A stretch of DNA of 64,000 bases from Megalonaias nervosa (Eukaryota; Mollusca; Bivalvia; Unionida; Unionidae): contig JAECUM010001826.1 in NCBI GenBank assembly GCA_016617855.1, positions 58,860 through 122,859 on the forward strand. Direction: 5' to 3'. Position numbers and translations under genes: made by a program. Positions 1-8,970 of this stretch are shown here, piece after piece. The notes under the pieces are model-generated. The model was given only the letters and a program-made list of their open reading frames with translations, ran no database searches and was not told the DNA's origin. Position 1 is the first letter of the stretch, and each line of letters begins with the position of its first letter.

Positions 1-290
1 AACTTGCTGTAGTAATAATTATAGACCAAGATCATGTTTTAAATAATACAAATAAAAAGTCCTATACTAAAACAAATGTCACTTCCTGCTGTAATAATTA
101 TGGGCCAAGATCATGTTTTAAATAATACAAATGAAAAGTCCAATGCTAAACCAAATGTAAATTCCTGTTGTCATAATAATGCACCAAGATCATGTTTTGA
201 ATAATGCAAATGAAAAGTCCAATTTTAAACCAAATGTCACTTCCTGTTGTAATAATTATGGGACAATGTTTTAAGTTTATTATGTGGAAT
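1..290. repeat. Tandem repeat, ~79-bp unit
   Basis: About three and a half imperfect copies of a ~79-bp unit containing 'ccaagatcatgtttt' and 'cctgttgtaataat'. This is host DNA left of element A and has no coding signal. Confidence 0.8.
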
Positions 291-333
291 AAGACTAGCG
301 TAAATTATCAGATAATAAGCTTAAGTGGCTACC

Positions 334-338
334 TGAGT
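334..338. other. Target-site duplication of element A (left)
   Basis: TGAGT directly precedes the first TIR base and is repeated directly after the last TIR base (16029-16033). Polintons typically make 5-6 bp duplications. If the next A is counted the repeat could be read as TGAGTA, but the TIRs are symmetrical only with 5 bp. Confidence 0.85.
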
Positions 339-574
339 AGCAGAAGAGAGGGTGGACCCTACAAATTGGTTTTGACCAAAAGATTTAAACATGAAATCAT
401 ACTAAATAAGGCAAAAAATATAGGGTCAATAACGTTAAACCAGAATCTGTAACCGAATTGAGGTTCTCTCTACGTGGGTTATTTACGCTGTTACTTTACG
501 TGACATCTGTGTTTGTAAATGCTATGCGGTGCTCGTGCGTGTCATTTTTGCCAGTCCACCCTCTCTGCTGCTGT
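339..574 (+). repeat. Element A left terminal inverted repeat
   Basis: It pairs with 15793-16028 (reverse complement) over 236 bp with few mismatches. It starts AGCAGAAGAGAGGGTGGA and ends near TCCACCCTCTCTGCTGCT, so the TIR is itself bounded by an inverted ~18-bp motif. It lies immediately next to the 3' end of the ATPase gene. Confidence 0.92.
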
Positions 575-579
575 GGTTT

Positions 580-1242
580 TTATCCAAATATTGTATCAAG
601 TCCGTTACGATATCTCGACCTCGGATCATGCAAGTTTATTGTTATAAAACCAAACGGAATAGCTTGCGCGTGTGCAAAGAAATTTTTAAATTTGTTCATG
701 TCCATGTCCTCTGAAGACCAAGTATAATAAATATTTTGCAGCGTATGATTATCAACTCCGTTAAATACAACTAAAATATTACAGTGATCTCTGATCACTT
801 TTGGAATTTGTGTATAACGCTGTGTAACATAAATCACGTCTGTGTTTTTATGTCTACCTCGAGAAAATATCCTAGCTGGATTTGATTGTTTGTCCAGCAT
901 GACATCATCGTACAATACACAATTATTGAAACTTCCATCCAGATCATCTACAGATGGCGCTTCATCAATATCAGTTATAAAGTCAATAACGTCACTGTCT
1001 TCTTTTAACGATTTTGCATTTTCATTAAAATCTTTAAGTACTTCATAGCATCATTGATCATCTACAGATGGTGCTACTAAATATAATTTATCCCACTTAA
1101 GCCATCTCATGATGAGATTAAGCAATAATTGCGTCTTCCCACTTCCAGATGGACCTATTATCATTCTGATAGAATTCGGTAGCGCTGGGTGATGCTTGAC
1201 TGGCTCTTGTTTTCGTGTCGCCGAAAAATCAATTATATCCAT
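580..1242 (-). pseudogene. A32/FtsK-HerA-like genome-packaging ATPase, one nonsense codon
   Basis: Homologue of the intact 221-aa gene in element B. The Walker A motif GPSGSGKT lies about 30 residues from the N-terminus and Walker B ends in DD (VLYDDVML). This family pumps viral DNA into preformed capsids. A TGA at 1051-1053 replaces an Arg codon (CGA in B); the frame is open on both sides of it. Without readthrough the product would be about 63 residues and would lack Walker B. The start codon is only 12 bp from the divergent start of the PLA2 gene, so the two probably share a bidirectional promoter. Confidence 0.88.
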
Positions 1243-1254
1243 ATGATAAATAAT

Positions 1255-1764
1255 ATGAATTTATATTGTGTTCTATGCAGGGCAACCAGCCCAACCACTG
1301 GATTAACAACAATAATAACAACAAAAAAAAATAAAAAACGCGCTCTTACAGGTAAGTGTGAAAAGTGTGGTACAAAAAAATACAAATTGATTTCGTCTAT
1401 CACAGCGACGGGAGGTGATATTGCTGCTTCGTTGGGAAAGTTACCAGGGGCTCCGTGGGCGATGTATCCCGGGGAAAAACACTTACCAGGATACAATTAT
1501 TGTGGTCCTGGAACTCGACTTGATATTTGACTTGATGATCAAGATCAACCAAGACCAGGAGAGTATCCAATAAACAAGATTGATCAAGCGTGTCACGTTC
1601 ATGATGTTGCGTATAAAAGTAAAGATTTACAACAACGGCATCTTGCAGATGTGAAATTGATTCATGCGTTAAATTCTATACCTGATAAATCTCTCAGAGA
1701 AAAACTCGCTAGTTTTCTAGTAAAAACCGCTATGAAAGGGAAAATAATGCTAGGGGCTGGGTAA
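1255..1764 (+). pseudogene. Zinc-ribbon + parvovirus-type phospholipase A2, one nonsense codon
   Basis: The N-terminus has two CxxC knuckles (CVLC, CEKC), a small zinc-binding fold. A Gly/Pro-rich linker leads to the PLA2 calcium loop YCGPGT and then the catalytic-helix pattern D-x3-HD-x2-Y (about residues 112-120). In parvoviral VP1 and Polinton/adintovirus homologues this activity helps the particle breach the endosomal membrane. A TGA at 1528-1530 lies between the calcium loop and the active-site helix; the frame then stays open to TAA at 1762-1764. I chose ATG 1255 because it matches element B and sits just beyond the divergent ATPase start. The ORF can be extended upstream only over the ATPase coding strand. 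Confidence 0.85.
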
Positions 1765-1772
1765 TTAATTAT

Positions 1773-2795
1773 ATGAATATTATAATGGAGTCCATTTATT
1801 ATAGCCCAAGAGGATATTGGAAGGGCAGAGCAGTCATTAGTAAACTTGCTGAAGCAGCAAAAGTCTCACGTGCTGTTGCTGCAGCGTGGTTAGCACGACA
1901 GGCAATATAGCAAATCTATCTACGTCCACCAAAAAAAAATTCAGTATGCGTATTTTGATGTCAGCGTCCCCAATGAGGTTCATCAAGTGGATATTTTGTT
2001 TTTACCACACGATACTATTAAAACACGTGGACGTCAATCACGCACATACAAATACGCGTTAACTGTCGTTGACGTTGCAAGTAGATATAAAGAAGCAGAA
2101 CCACTGTAAACAAAGACAGCAACTGAAGTTGCATCTGCGTTTGAACGAATTTATCAACGAGGATCCGGACCACAAGGTGGTCTACGATGGCCACAGCTAT
2201 TGCAGGTTGATCCTGGTAAAGAATTTCTTGGTGCAGTATTATCGTTGATGAAAAAACATAACGTTAAAATCAGACGAGGACACAGTGAAATTCATCGTGA
2301 TCAGGCAATCGTTGAACGATTTAATCGAACACTTGCTGAGCGGTTATTTTGATATCAATATGCAAAGGAAATATCCACTGACTTTAAGTCTGGGGAGAGA
2401 TCTCGTGAATGGGTTGCAAGATTACCAAATGTGATAGCTGCGTTAAATAATGAGATTACTCGTGCAACTTCTATGAAATCTATTAATGCAGTTACAAAGA
2501 AATATATACCCCGTAGTGATGGCTACGGACAACGACGTCAATCTTCCTCTCAACCAGTATTAGGTAATGTGACTGTAAGATATTTATATGAACCTGGTGA
2601 ACTTGAAGGCGGTGAAAAAGAGCAACTGATCCTATTTGGAGTGTGACTACACATAAAATTTCTAGCGTGGTTAGATCCACGGGTAGACCCGCCATCTACA
2701 GACTGGGTTCAAATGCTCCTCAACGTGGATTTGTACGTGAACAGTTACAAGTAATTCCTGAAGACACACAATTACCACCACGTTCACTTTTGTAA
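1773..2795 (+). pseudogene. Retrovirus-like (rve) integrase, multiply broken
   Basis: Clearly homologous to the intact integrase of element B: N-terminal helix-turn-helix-like segment, rve core, C-terminal SH3-like segment. Visible lesions are TAG at 1908-1910, slippage in a poly-A run near 1930-1940, TAA at 2107-2109, a short insertion near 2160-2175, TGA at 2350-2352 and a 1-nt loss near 2618. The core region around the second Asp (VDPGKEF) and the Glu (IVERFNRTL) is still readable. This element could have integrated only while the gene was intact or with an integrase supplied in trans. Confidence 0.88.
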
Positions 2796-2975
2796 ATTAG
2801 CGCCCCGACGTCGATTGCATTCAAGACATGTCAATATAACATTATCACGTGTGTGACCAAGATCACTATTATTTCTGTCTACGGTAAACTGTCTTGGATT
2901 ATTATTTGAATGCTGCCATGACATATTACAGTTGCAACTTGCGCAATGATTATTCTGTCGTTGTTTTAGTGTCAT
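2784..2975 (-). CDS. Small HNH-type endonuclease-like protein (63 aa)
   Basis: Short intact ORF with Cys11/Cys14, then VDR (33-35), GH (40-41), N45 and CxxCNRRRG. This matches compact zinc-binding HNH nucleases of the phage endonuclease VII/HNH kind. It starts 2 nt downstream of the stop of the helicase half of the polymerase gene and overlaps the convergent integrase 3' end by 12 bp. It is conserved in B, where start and stop overlap as ATGA, so it is probably a genuine gene read from the polymerase transcript. A Holliday-junction or replication-intermediate nuclease role is an inference. A frameshift fusion to the helicase is the alternative. Confidence 0.6.
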   Translation of the reverse strand: MTLKQRQNNHCASCNCNMSWQHSNNNPRQFTVDRNNSDLGHTRDNVILTCLECNRRRGANLQK

Positions 2976-2977
2976 AA

Positions 2978-5900
2978 TTAATTTAGTATCAATATCAAAA
3001 TCGCGATTATTTTTTTGTCACATTGCTTATAACCAAATAGCTTTTTTCTTATTACACCAACAACAACTTCGTTGTCGTAGCTAGTAGTTTGATTATTATT
3101 CACAATAACCCTGTGTAGTTGAGATATTCGTCTGACTCGAGACACTGCGAGATAGACTAAATTTGACCATTCTATTCTATCATCGACAATCCAGATATTT
3201 GTATCAGCAATAGTTAGTCCTTGTGACGAATGAATCGTTATAGCACATCCTAGCTTCCATGGAGTTTTATCCATTATCAACGCGCTCTCAACAACATCAA
3301 CATCAACCAAATCAATATCATTCAATACAAGATTTTGTTTTTCATTTGTTCCTGGAATTTCAACTTCAATATTCTGTCGTCGAGTATTCGCTGGGCGATA
3401 ACATAATGGTAGAGGTAGATTTGAAAACTTTTCTTTATGTAACAGAAATAATTTCTCCTGCAATTCATCACGAACTATGTTTCTACTCGCAACTATTAAA
3501 TCATTTGGTCTCCATAAATTCCAAAAATCATTTACAGGAGTTTCCGGAATTATTTCACGCATTATCTCACATTGTATTCTCTCTGGCTGTAGTCTGATTA
3601 ATCTTTTAAGTTCTTTCAGAGGTTCATCAATAGCTCTATGATCATCATTTATTTCTTCATAATAATCCACAAATGATTTTAACCACTCATGTGGAGACTG
3701 CCCAACGAAAGGTGGTGGTTGACCATGATCGCCGCACATAATCACAGCATTATGTTTCGTTAATGACCAATTAAGAAATATTTTTAGTGTTTCTAACAAT
3801 ACTGTACAAATTTCATCGCAGATGATGATTTTTGGAATATATTTCTCACCCATTCGCTCAGGTGTCCACGTATCTCCACACTATCTGAAGAAACTATGGT
3901 ATGTACATGATTTTACTCCTCGTTGTTTTATTTCTCTTGCAAGTCTGTGTGTAGGTGTCAACACAATCATACCTAAACTCCGAAATAATTCAATTGCACG
4001 TGTTGTTTTACCAGAACCTCCAGGTCCATTTAGATAAATGGTTTTATGTCTGGCCACGGGATCAAATACAGATGGTGATGTTGATACGGGTATTTGATTG
4101 TCATCACAGTAGTATATTTCTTTGATATTAACGTCTGCTGATTGAGAATAATCGAGTATACTTTCGTGTTTTATTTTCCATAATCCCCATTCACCATTAC
4201 CGAGTAACGGTTTTAACAAATCCACGTACGCGCTATTTATATAAAATGAATCCTTAGCAACTCTGACGGCGTAACAAGGAAATCTATTTATCATCGATAA
4301 TAAATTTATAGAAACGTAAGCGAGCATAGAAGATCTCAAATGAGTAAATTGCGGTGATTCACCATCGATATAACTCACGATTGTACCAAATTTAATTCCG
4401 TCTGATGAATAAGCATTGCTTCTGCTTATAAATGTTCCTTTATTCGTTGTATCAGTAATTATAAAATCTAACTCAGCATCATCCATGATTAATCTTGTAC
4501 AATGTCGTTTATGATCATATGATCCTCCTTGAGTAAATTTACCAATTATTTTTCTACTGAGATCTTTTGCAACTTTATTTTCATAATCAATTTTATCCCA
4601 ATCTTCATCTGGATCTGTCGGTGAATGTTTCTTTTGTTGTGGTAACCAAACTTGTTTCTGCGGATGATATGATATAATAGCTTCACTTACACTCAACGAC
4701 ACTAAGATTTCAGTATCAAGCACGTATCGTAATAACACTATTGGAACCCAATATTTTTCTGAGAAATGTCTACCAAACCACGCATAAACGATCGGATGAA
4801 GATTATTACAAAACTTAAATGATTTTACACAAGCGAATCCAGTTAAATCAAAATCAGGTAATGGTCCATTTATCGCAACTCTTGTCATTTCATGTGTCGG
4901 ATGTCCGAATCTTTTGAAATATTCAGAACATTCTCCGTATCCAAGAAAACTTCTAGGATAACAAGCAACCATATCAACCGATATAACTTTACGATGATCG
5001 TATTTGGTATTCCATAATCCGCCATGTCCATATTCGACACAACTATGCTGAATATCTTCAAGGAATTCTGATCGTGCTGGTTTCCATGAATTTTTCTCCT
5101 GAGCGAAGTCAGCAGCAACTGATGGAACTGTAAAACAATTATTTAATAATTGCTCAACTTCAACAGCATCAGAATTATATTTCAGTGCAAGATTCTTCAT
5201 TTCTTCATGGAGAGATTCTCTACGGTGAATCTCTCCATTAGGTTTTACAAATTGATCGTATTTCACGGATTCTGAACTCTGAAATAACCAAACAGATACA
5301 GGATCATTCTTACTGTTATCGCTGATAGCATCGAATATATAATCGTCATAAAATCTGACTATTCTATCTCGTGGAAATATTGTTACAGCATTAGTCCATG
5401 CATGTGCGTTATGATAATGATTGTTATAGGGGTTCCATTTTTTATATATTTCGGTTTGTACAAAAATTCTCCGGTTAGTGTTTTTACTGTTATTGGAAAT
5501 CTTAATTTCTTTTCTAGCGTACCAACGTCACTGATAGATGCTCCGGTATCTTTAACTGTTTCTGCCCACGCATTTGTTTTTTTACGTCTTATATCTGTTA
5601 AACCGTTTCCGCGTATTGCTTTTGAGAAATGTTCCATAACTCTCTCAGCTACGCAGTTCAGTCTCCTTGACAATTTCATTGGTTTGAGATTATCAACGCT
5701 AGGTTTATCATTTAGCGGATATATCGCATAAATAACTGCCGTTACAGGATACGTTCGTTCATAAAACGGTTTATCAATACCAGTCAATATTCTTGGTTTG
5801 GATTTGTTATTCAATGTAACAGTATTATTTCCAGTATGAAGTCGTACAGGTTCACGGTTATCATGGATAATCCAAGTGTCATCATCTGTCTGCACAATAA

Positions 5901-6201
5901 ATTTTACTAAAAGAATATATCGCTGATTGTCGAGATAGTTGATAATATTTTTACCTCGTTCGTCACTCATTCTAAAATCAATGATATTCATGATCCTGAA
6001 TGTCGACCAAGTATGAGCCGCACCATCGTTGCGAAATTCTTTCTTGGCTTCACGGATACGATTGATTATATCTCTATTTATCAAAGCCAGATCTTGCATC
6101 GAAAAATTAAATTTAGATTTTGGTAGTTTGTCAAGATCAAATCTTGCTGCCGCCGAGACGGTGGAAGGTTCAATTGTGCATAATCTCTCAAATTCCTCCA
6201 T
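2978..6201 (-). pseudogene. B-family DNA polymerase fused to SF1 helicase, two lesions
   Basis: About 1,070 codons. The N-terminal region (to about residue 270) carries the HNxHAW-type signature and is followed by PolB motif A (SVDMVACYP), a motif B region (KFTQGG) and motif C (here VAKDSFY). A complete SF1 helicase follows: Walker A GPGGSGKTT, Ia LTPTHRLA, II DE, III GDHGQPPP, V HSSQGLT, VI LAVSRVR. Lesions are a 1-nt deletion near 5412 that shifts the N-terminal region out of frame and a Trp-to-TAG stop at 3881-3883 inside the helicase. The helicase remainder (2978-3853) is open. In motif C, Thr is replaced by Lys next to the catalytic Asp. Polinton polymerases are normally protein-primed; no separate terminal protein is visible. 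Confidence 0.88.
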
Positions 6202-6284
6202 ACTATATTTAAAGCAAATATATGTTTAATTAAACTTTAATTATATATATAATAATTCAAACAAACAACCGATGCAGATGGCTT

Positions 6285-6557
6285 ATGATAGGATTTTCTC
6301 TTCTTTGTAATAAATCATGCGTAAATGAATTTTGTGGTCAACACATGCAAAGCTTTCGCAAAGGTAGTCTAGGACCAAAACCGTGTTTACGATGCGGTGT
6401 TGGAGTCAGAGGAGAAACACGGTTATGTGTGCAATGCGGTGGTAAAAGATACAGAGAGCTAAAACGATATTATGATAAGAAATCGTCAGGTGAATCCCCC
6501 ATAAAAACCGCTGAAGACTATCTGGTCAGATTTCAAAATAATCATTTAGACAAATAG
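6285..6557 (+). CDS. Cys-rich zinc-ribbon protein (90 aa)
   Basis: Intact ORF with ordered Cys/His pairs: C-x3-C near residues 8-12, CGQH, CLRCG and CVQCGGKRYRELKRYY, which looks like two zinc knuckles, then a charged tail. No named family is recognised. The element B copy has an extra 11 N-terminal residues because its upstream ATG is ATA here. A more distant paralogue (31098-31445) exists in B. It is probably a nucleic-acid-binding or regulatory protein, but that is inference. Confidence 0.7.
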   Translation: MIGFSLLCNKSCVNEFCGQHMQSFRKGSLGPKPCLRCGVGVRGETRLCVQCGGKRYRELKRYYDKKSSGESPIKTAEDYLVRFQNNHLDK

Positions 6558-6569
6558 TATTATATATAA

Positions 6570-6997
6570 ATGGAGCAAAATGAATTTGTAAAGCACCCTA
6601 TCATTAAAAATGATGAAGCGTCTCGTGATGGTGTAATGAGAAATTGCAGATTAAAAAAACCAGTCGGTTTTGTTATTAATACTGGATATATCATGTTTAC
6701 TGCTGGAAATAAAAAGTATCTATCTCATAGATTCGTATTTGAATGTTTCATGGGGTCATCGAAGATGGACTTGTAATCGATCATATTAATTCAAACCCGA
6801 AGGATAATAATTTATCTAACCTGCGGGTTATTACACTAAGTCAGAATTCTGCACTTGGAAATACTGTTTATAATGACAAGTCTCCAAAGTCGGTTATATC
6901 CACAAATACAGAGACAGGTCAAGAAATAATTTTCCAATCGATGTATGCGGCTGGTAAATATTTCGGTATTTGCCGTGCTTCAATATATTATGTTGCA

Positions 6998-7061
<64 letters not shown>

Positions 7062-7114
7062 CAGCATTTTCGAAAAAATTCGAACAAAAGATCACGTTCC
7101 GGTATGTACAATGA
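6570..7114 (+). pseudogene. HNH homing endonuclease (NUMOD-type), frameshifted
   Basis: Homologous to the intact 165-aa gene at 28122-28619. The first ORF ends at 6776 just after the HNH entry; the HNH core (IDHINSNPKDNNLSNL) and C-terminal NUMOD1-like region continue in another frame from about 6743. Near the C-terminus a (TA)n tract (about 7003-7057) has expanded inside the reading frame and would encode repeated Ile-Tyr. Free-standing homing endonucleases cut a specific site and spread by gene conversion, so this is probably a selfish passenger. Confidence 0.82.
7003..7057. repeat. (TA)n microsatellite inside the endonuclease gene
   Basis: Uninterrupted alternating T/A of about 55 bp, in frame with the downstream endonuclease ORF. 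Element B has only a short non-repetitive stretch here. Confidence 0.95.
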
Positions 7115-7232
7115 AGCGAGATAAATCCGTCATCGCTGATAGAGCAGTCAAGTAGTTGTCTCCCTTTGTTTTTGTTATTGCGTTATACTTGACCACAGTG
7201 ATAAGAATCGACATAAAAATTTTCATGAATTT

Positions 7233-7287
7233 TTAGTGGGTCGGTACATTTTCTATATAATATACAATGATTGCACCGATCCACTAA
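7233..7287. promoter_or_regulatory. Hairpin module (element A copy)
   Basis: Arms 7233-7248 and 7272-7287 pair over 16 positions with one A-C mismatch and one G-T wobble, and extend outward through a T/A run. The AT-rich core of about 23 nt contains TTCTATATAAT and AATGAT and matches the cores of the four hairpins in element B, although the arm sequences differ. The function is unknown: a structured RNA, or a palindromic TATA-centred control site. Confidence 0.7.
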
Positions 7288-7649
7288 AAATGATAGAGGT
7301 CTTGAATTGACCAGATAACCGTCCTATGAAATCCACCGCCGGAATAATTTTTCAATGTCTCCACCTCGTGATAGAGTAATCAAGCAGTTATGGTACTACA
7401 GTCTAATCGTAATGTTTAAATATCTCTCCAGTCCAGATATCTCAACTATGTGGAAGTATTAATTGCAGAAAATATATATTATACTTTCCTCAAACAAACA
7501 TAGAAACCTCAGCCGTGATATTATATCATAGGCCGATATTGTACATAACTGCTTTACATATCTATCGCAGCAGACTACATCCATCATTGTAATAGGCGGA
7601 AAATACCAGAATAATATCGATCCAACGCATTTACTAACACAATTCTGGC

Positions 7650-7666
7650 CCGTAACACTGTTACGG
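7650..7666. promoter_or_regulatory. Perfect 17-bp palindrome (7-3-7)
   Basis: CCGTAACACTGTTACGG: two 7-bp half-sites around ACT. It has the same layout as two palindromes flanking the 8826-8970 intergenic space. It could bind a dimeric factor. Confidence 0.55.
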
Positions 7667-7882
7667 TTGATAATACAGTATTTTTAAACGAATCAGAAAT
7701 GGCTAAAATGTGTAAAACTGCAGATTTTTGCAATTTATTTTATATTTTATTCAAAAATCTGGTAGTATATACTAATCGCTTACTTGTAAATACGAGTTGA
7801 GAAAGATCTGGGTTACAAAATTGAATTCATGTGTGCGACAGTGCGAATAGTTATATACTTAAATTTAACTGTATATTTGTAG

Positions 7883-7970
7883 AGCTTCGATAGCCGTGGG
7901 GTTAAGGCGTTTGCGTGCGGATCTACTGTGGAAACTCTCTGCGTGTTCGAATCTCCAAAAATGCCGAAGA
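7883..7970 (+). other. tRNA-like segment (box A/box B match)
   Basis: Box A-like tagccgtggggttaaggcg and box B-like gtgttcgaatctc are spaced as in a class II tRNA. The T and anticodon stems do not pair convincingly, so I do not call a tRNA gene. The same segment is conserved in element B (29232-29320). It may be a decayed tRNA/SINE head or an internal Pol III promoter. Confidence 0.35.
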
Positions 7971-8366
7971 TATATTATCTTGCATTCAGCGACAGATGCT
8001 ATTATAATTGGGGGGCGCCTGCGGGCAGTTGATGACGAGATATGAGATTGTAAATAAAAACTAATTCCAGGTGTATATAACTCGCCTGGCATCCCTGAAC
8101 CTCAAAGCGCCGGGGTTTACTTAGGGGGTGTTTTTATTACCCCGCAATCCAACAATTACATATCCGGCGTCATCAACCTGCTCGTCAGGTACTTCCTTTT
8201 GCCTTTTTATTCTGATTAAAAAAATATTGTTAATTTTTTATTTTTATTAATTCATAAATATAAATATATATTTATTCAGAAATAACTTTATTCAGAATTA
8301 TTGATATTTATTCAGAATATATTCATTCAGAAATATATTTTTATTTAAACAAATATTTATTATATA

Positions 8367-8825
8367 ATGAATCATGAAAATATTAATGCTATTATTACTG
8401 CTATTAAGCAATTACAACACAGCGGTATAAAAATATCTGAACAACTTGATCCTGAAAAAATAATGAGCAATTTTGAATCATTACAATTCCAAAAATCAGA
8501 AAATAGATGTACGTTGCCCTCCGATTATAGATTCATAAAGTTAATTCAGCAGGCGATGTTACAATCGCTGGCAGCAATCACGGATACGCAAGTGAAATTA
8601 TTTGTTCCTCTTTCACGGGCCATCGAAAAGGTTAGGTCAGAATTATCTCACGAATACGAAACGAAAAGAGTTGTACACGCTCGTATAAAACAGCTAAGAG
8701 ATATCATGTCGATGACGGAAGAGTTACTGGCTAAAGATAAAGACGAGTGTGACTCTGACCATGGTGACTCCGTCACCAGTGACAACGTCACTGACGACGA
8801 AACTAATAGTGTTGTACCAGAATAA
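8367..8825 (+). CDS. Unrecognised coiled-coil protein (152 aa)
   Basis: Intact ORF whose ATG is directly preceded by TTATATA. It is predicted mostly helical, with heptad-like stretches around residues 85-125. The acidic, Asp/Ser/Thr-rich tail is encoded by short gtgac/gtcac repeats. Homologous to 29845-30384 in element B, which has a stop at codon 40 and a differently repeated tail. No family recognised. It is the last plus-strand gene before the minus-strand virion block and is kept next to that junction in both elements. Confidence 0.7.
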   Translation: MNHENINAIITAIKQLQHSGIKISEQLDPEKIMSNFESLQFQKSENRCTLPSDYRFIKLIQQAMLQSLAAITDTQVKLFVPLSRAIEKVRSELSHEYETKRVVHARIKQLRDIMSMTEELLAKDKDECDSDHGDSVTSDNVTDDETNSVVPE

Positions 8826-8970
8826 TAATCCGTGATTATATCACGGGGTAAAAAAATATAAAATTATCTGATATTTTTTTTTGGCTTGGTGTTTTCCGCC
8901 GTGATGTAATCACGGACTACGATGACGTTGATGACTAAGTCATTACGATGACGCTCTATGAGCGTGAGAT
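8826..8970. terminator. Convergent-gene spacer with two 17-bp palindromes
   Basis: Two palindromes, CCGTGATTATATCACGG (8830-8846) and CCGTGATGTAATCACGG (8899-8915), flank an A/T-rich stretch with a run of nine T. They can fold singly or pair with each other. They sit between convergent genes, so a role in 3'-end formation is plausible; a dimeric binding site is the alternative. Confidence 0.5.

Larger units (their letters stand above)
7115..8366. other. Element A central non-coding region
   Basis: About 1.25 kb with no credible ORF. It holds a long hairpin (7233-7287), a 17-bp palindrome (7650-7666), a CCTCAG-ccgtgatattatatca block near 7508-7535 and a tRNA-like segment (7883-7970). It also has a GC-rich patch (8009-8150), and its last 150 bp is very AT-rich with repeats of 'attcagaa'. 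Homologous blocks occur in the same order in element B (28620-29844), so the region is maintained and may hold an origin or regulatory sites. Confidence 0.7.

Noticed and set aside
204..727. ORFs over the left flank and TIR of element A (82 and 89 codons)
   Set aside because: They lie in a host tandem repeat and in the terminal repeat, have no domain pattern and are not kept in element B.
7883..7970. Functional tRNA gene
   Set aside because: Promoter-like boxes are present, but T and anticodon stems do not pair in either element.
7865..8092. 75-codon minus ORF in the central region
   Set aside because: It crosses the tRNA-like segment and a GC-rich patch and has no counterpart in element B.
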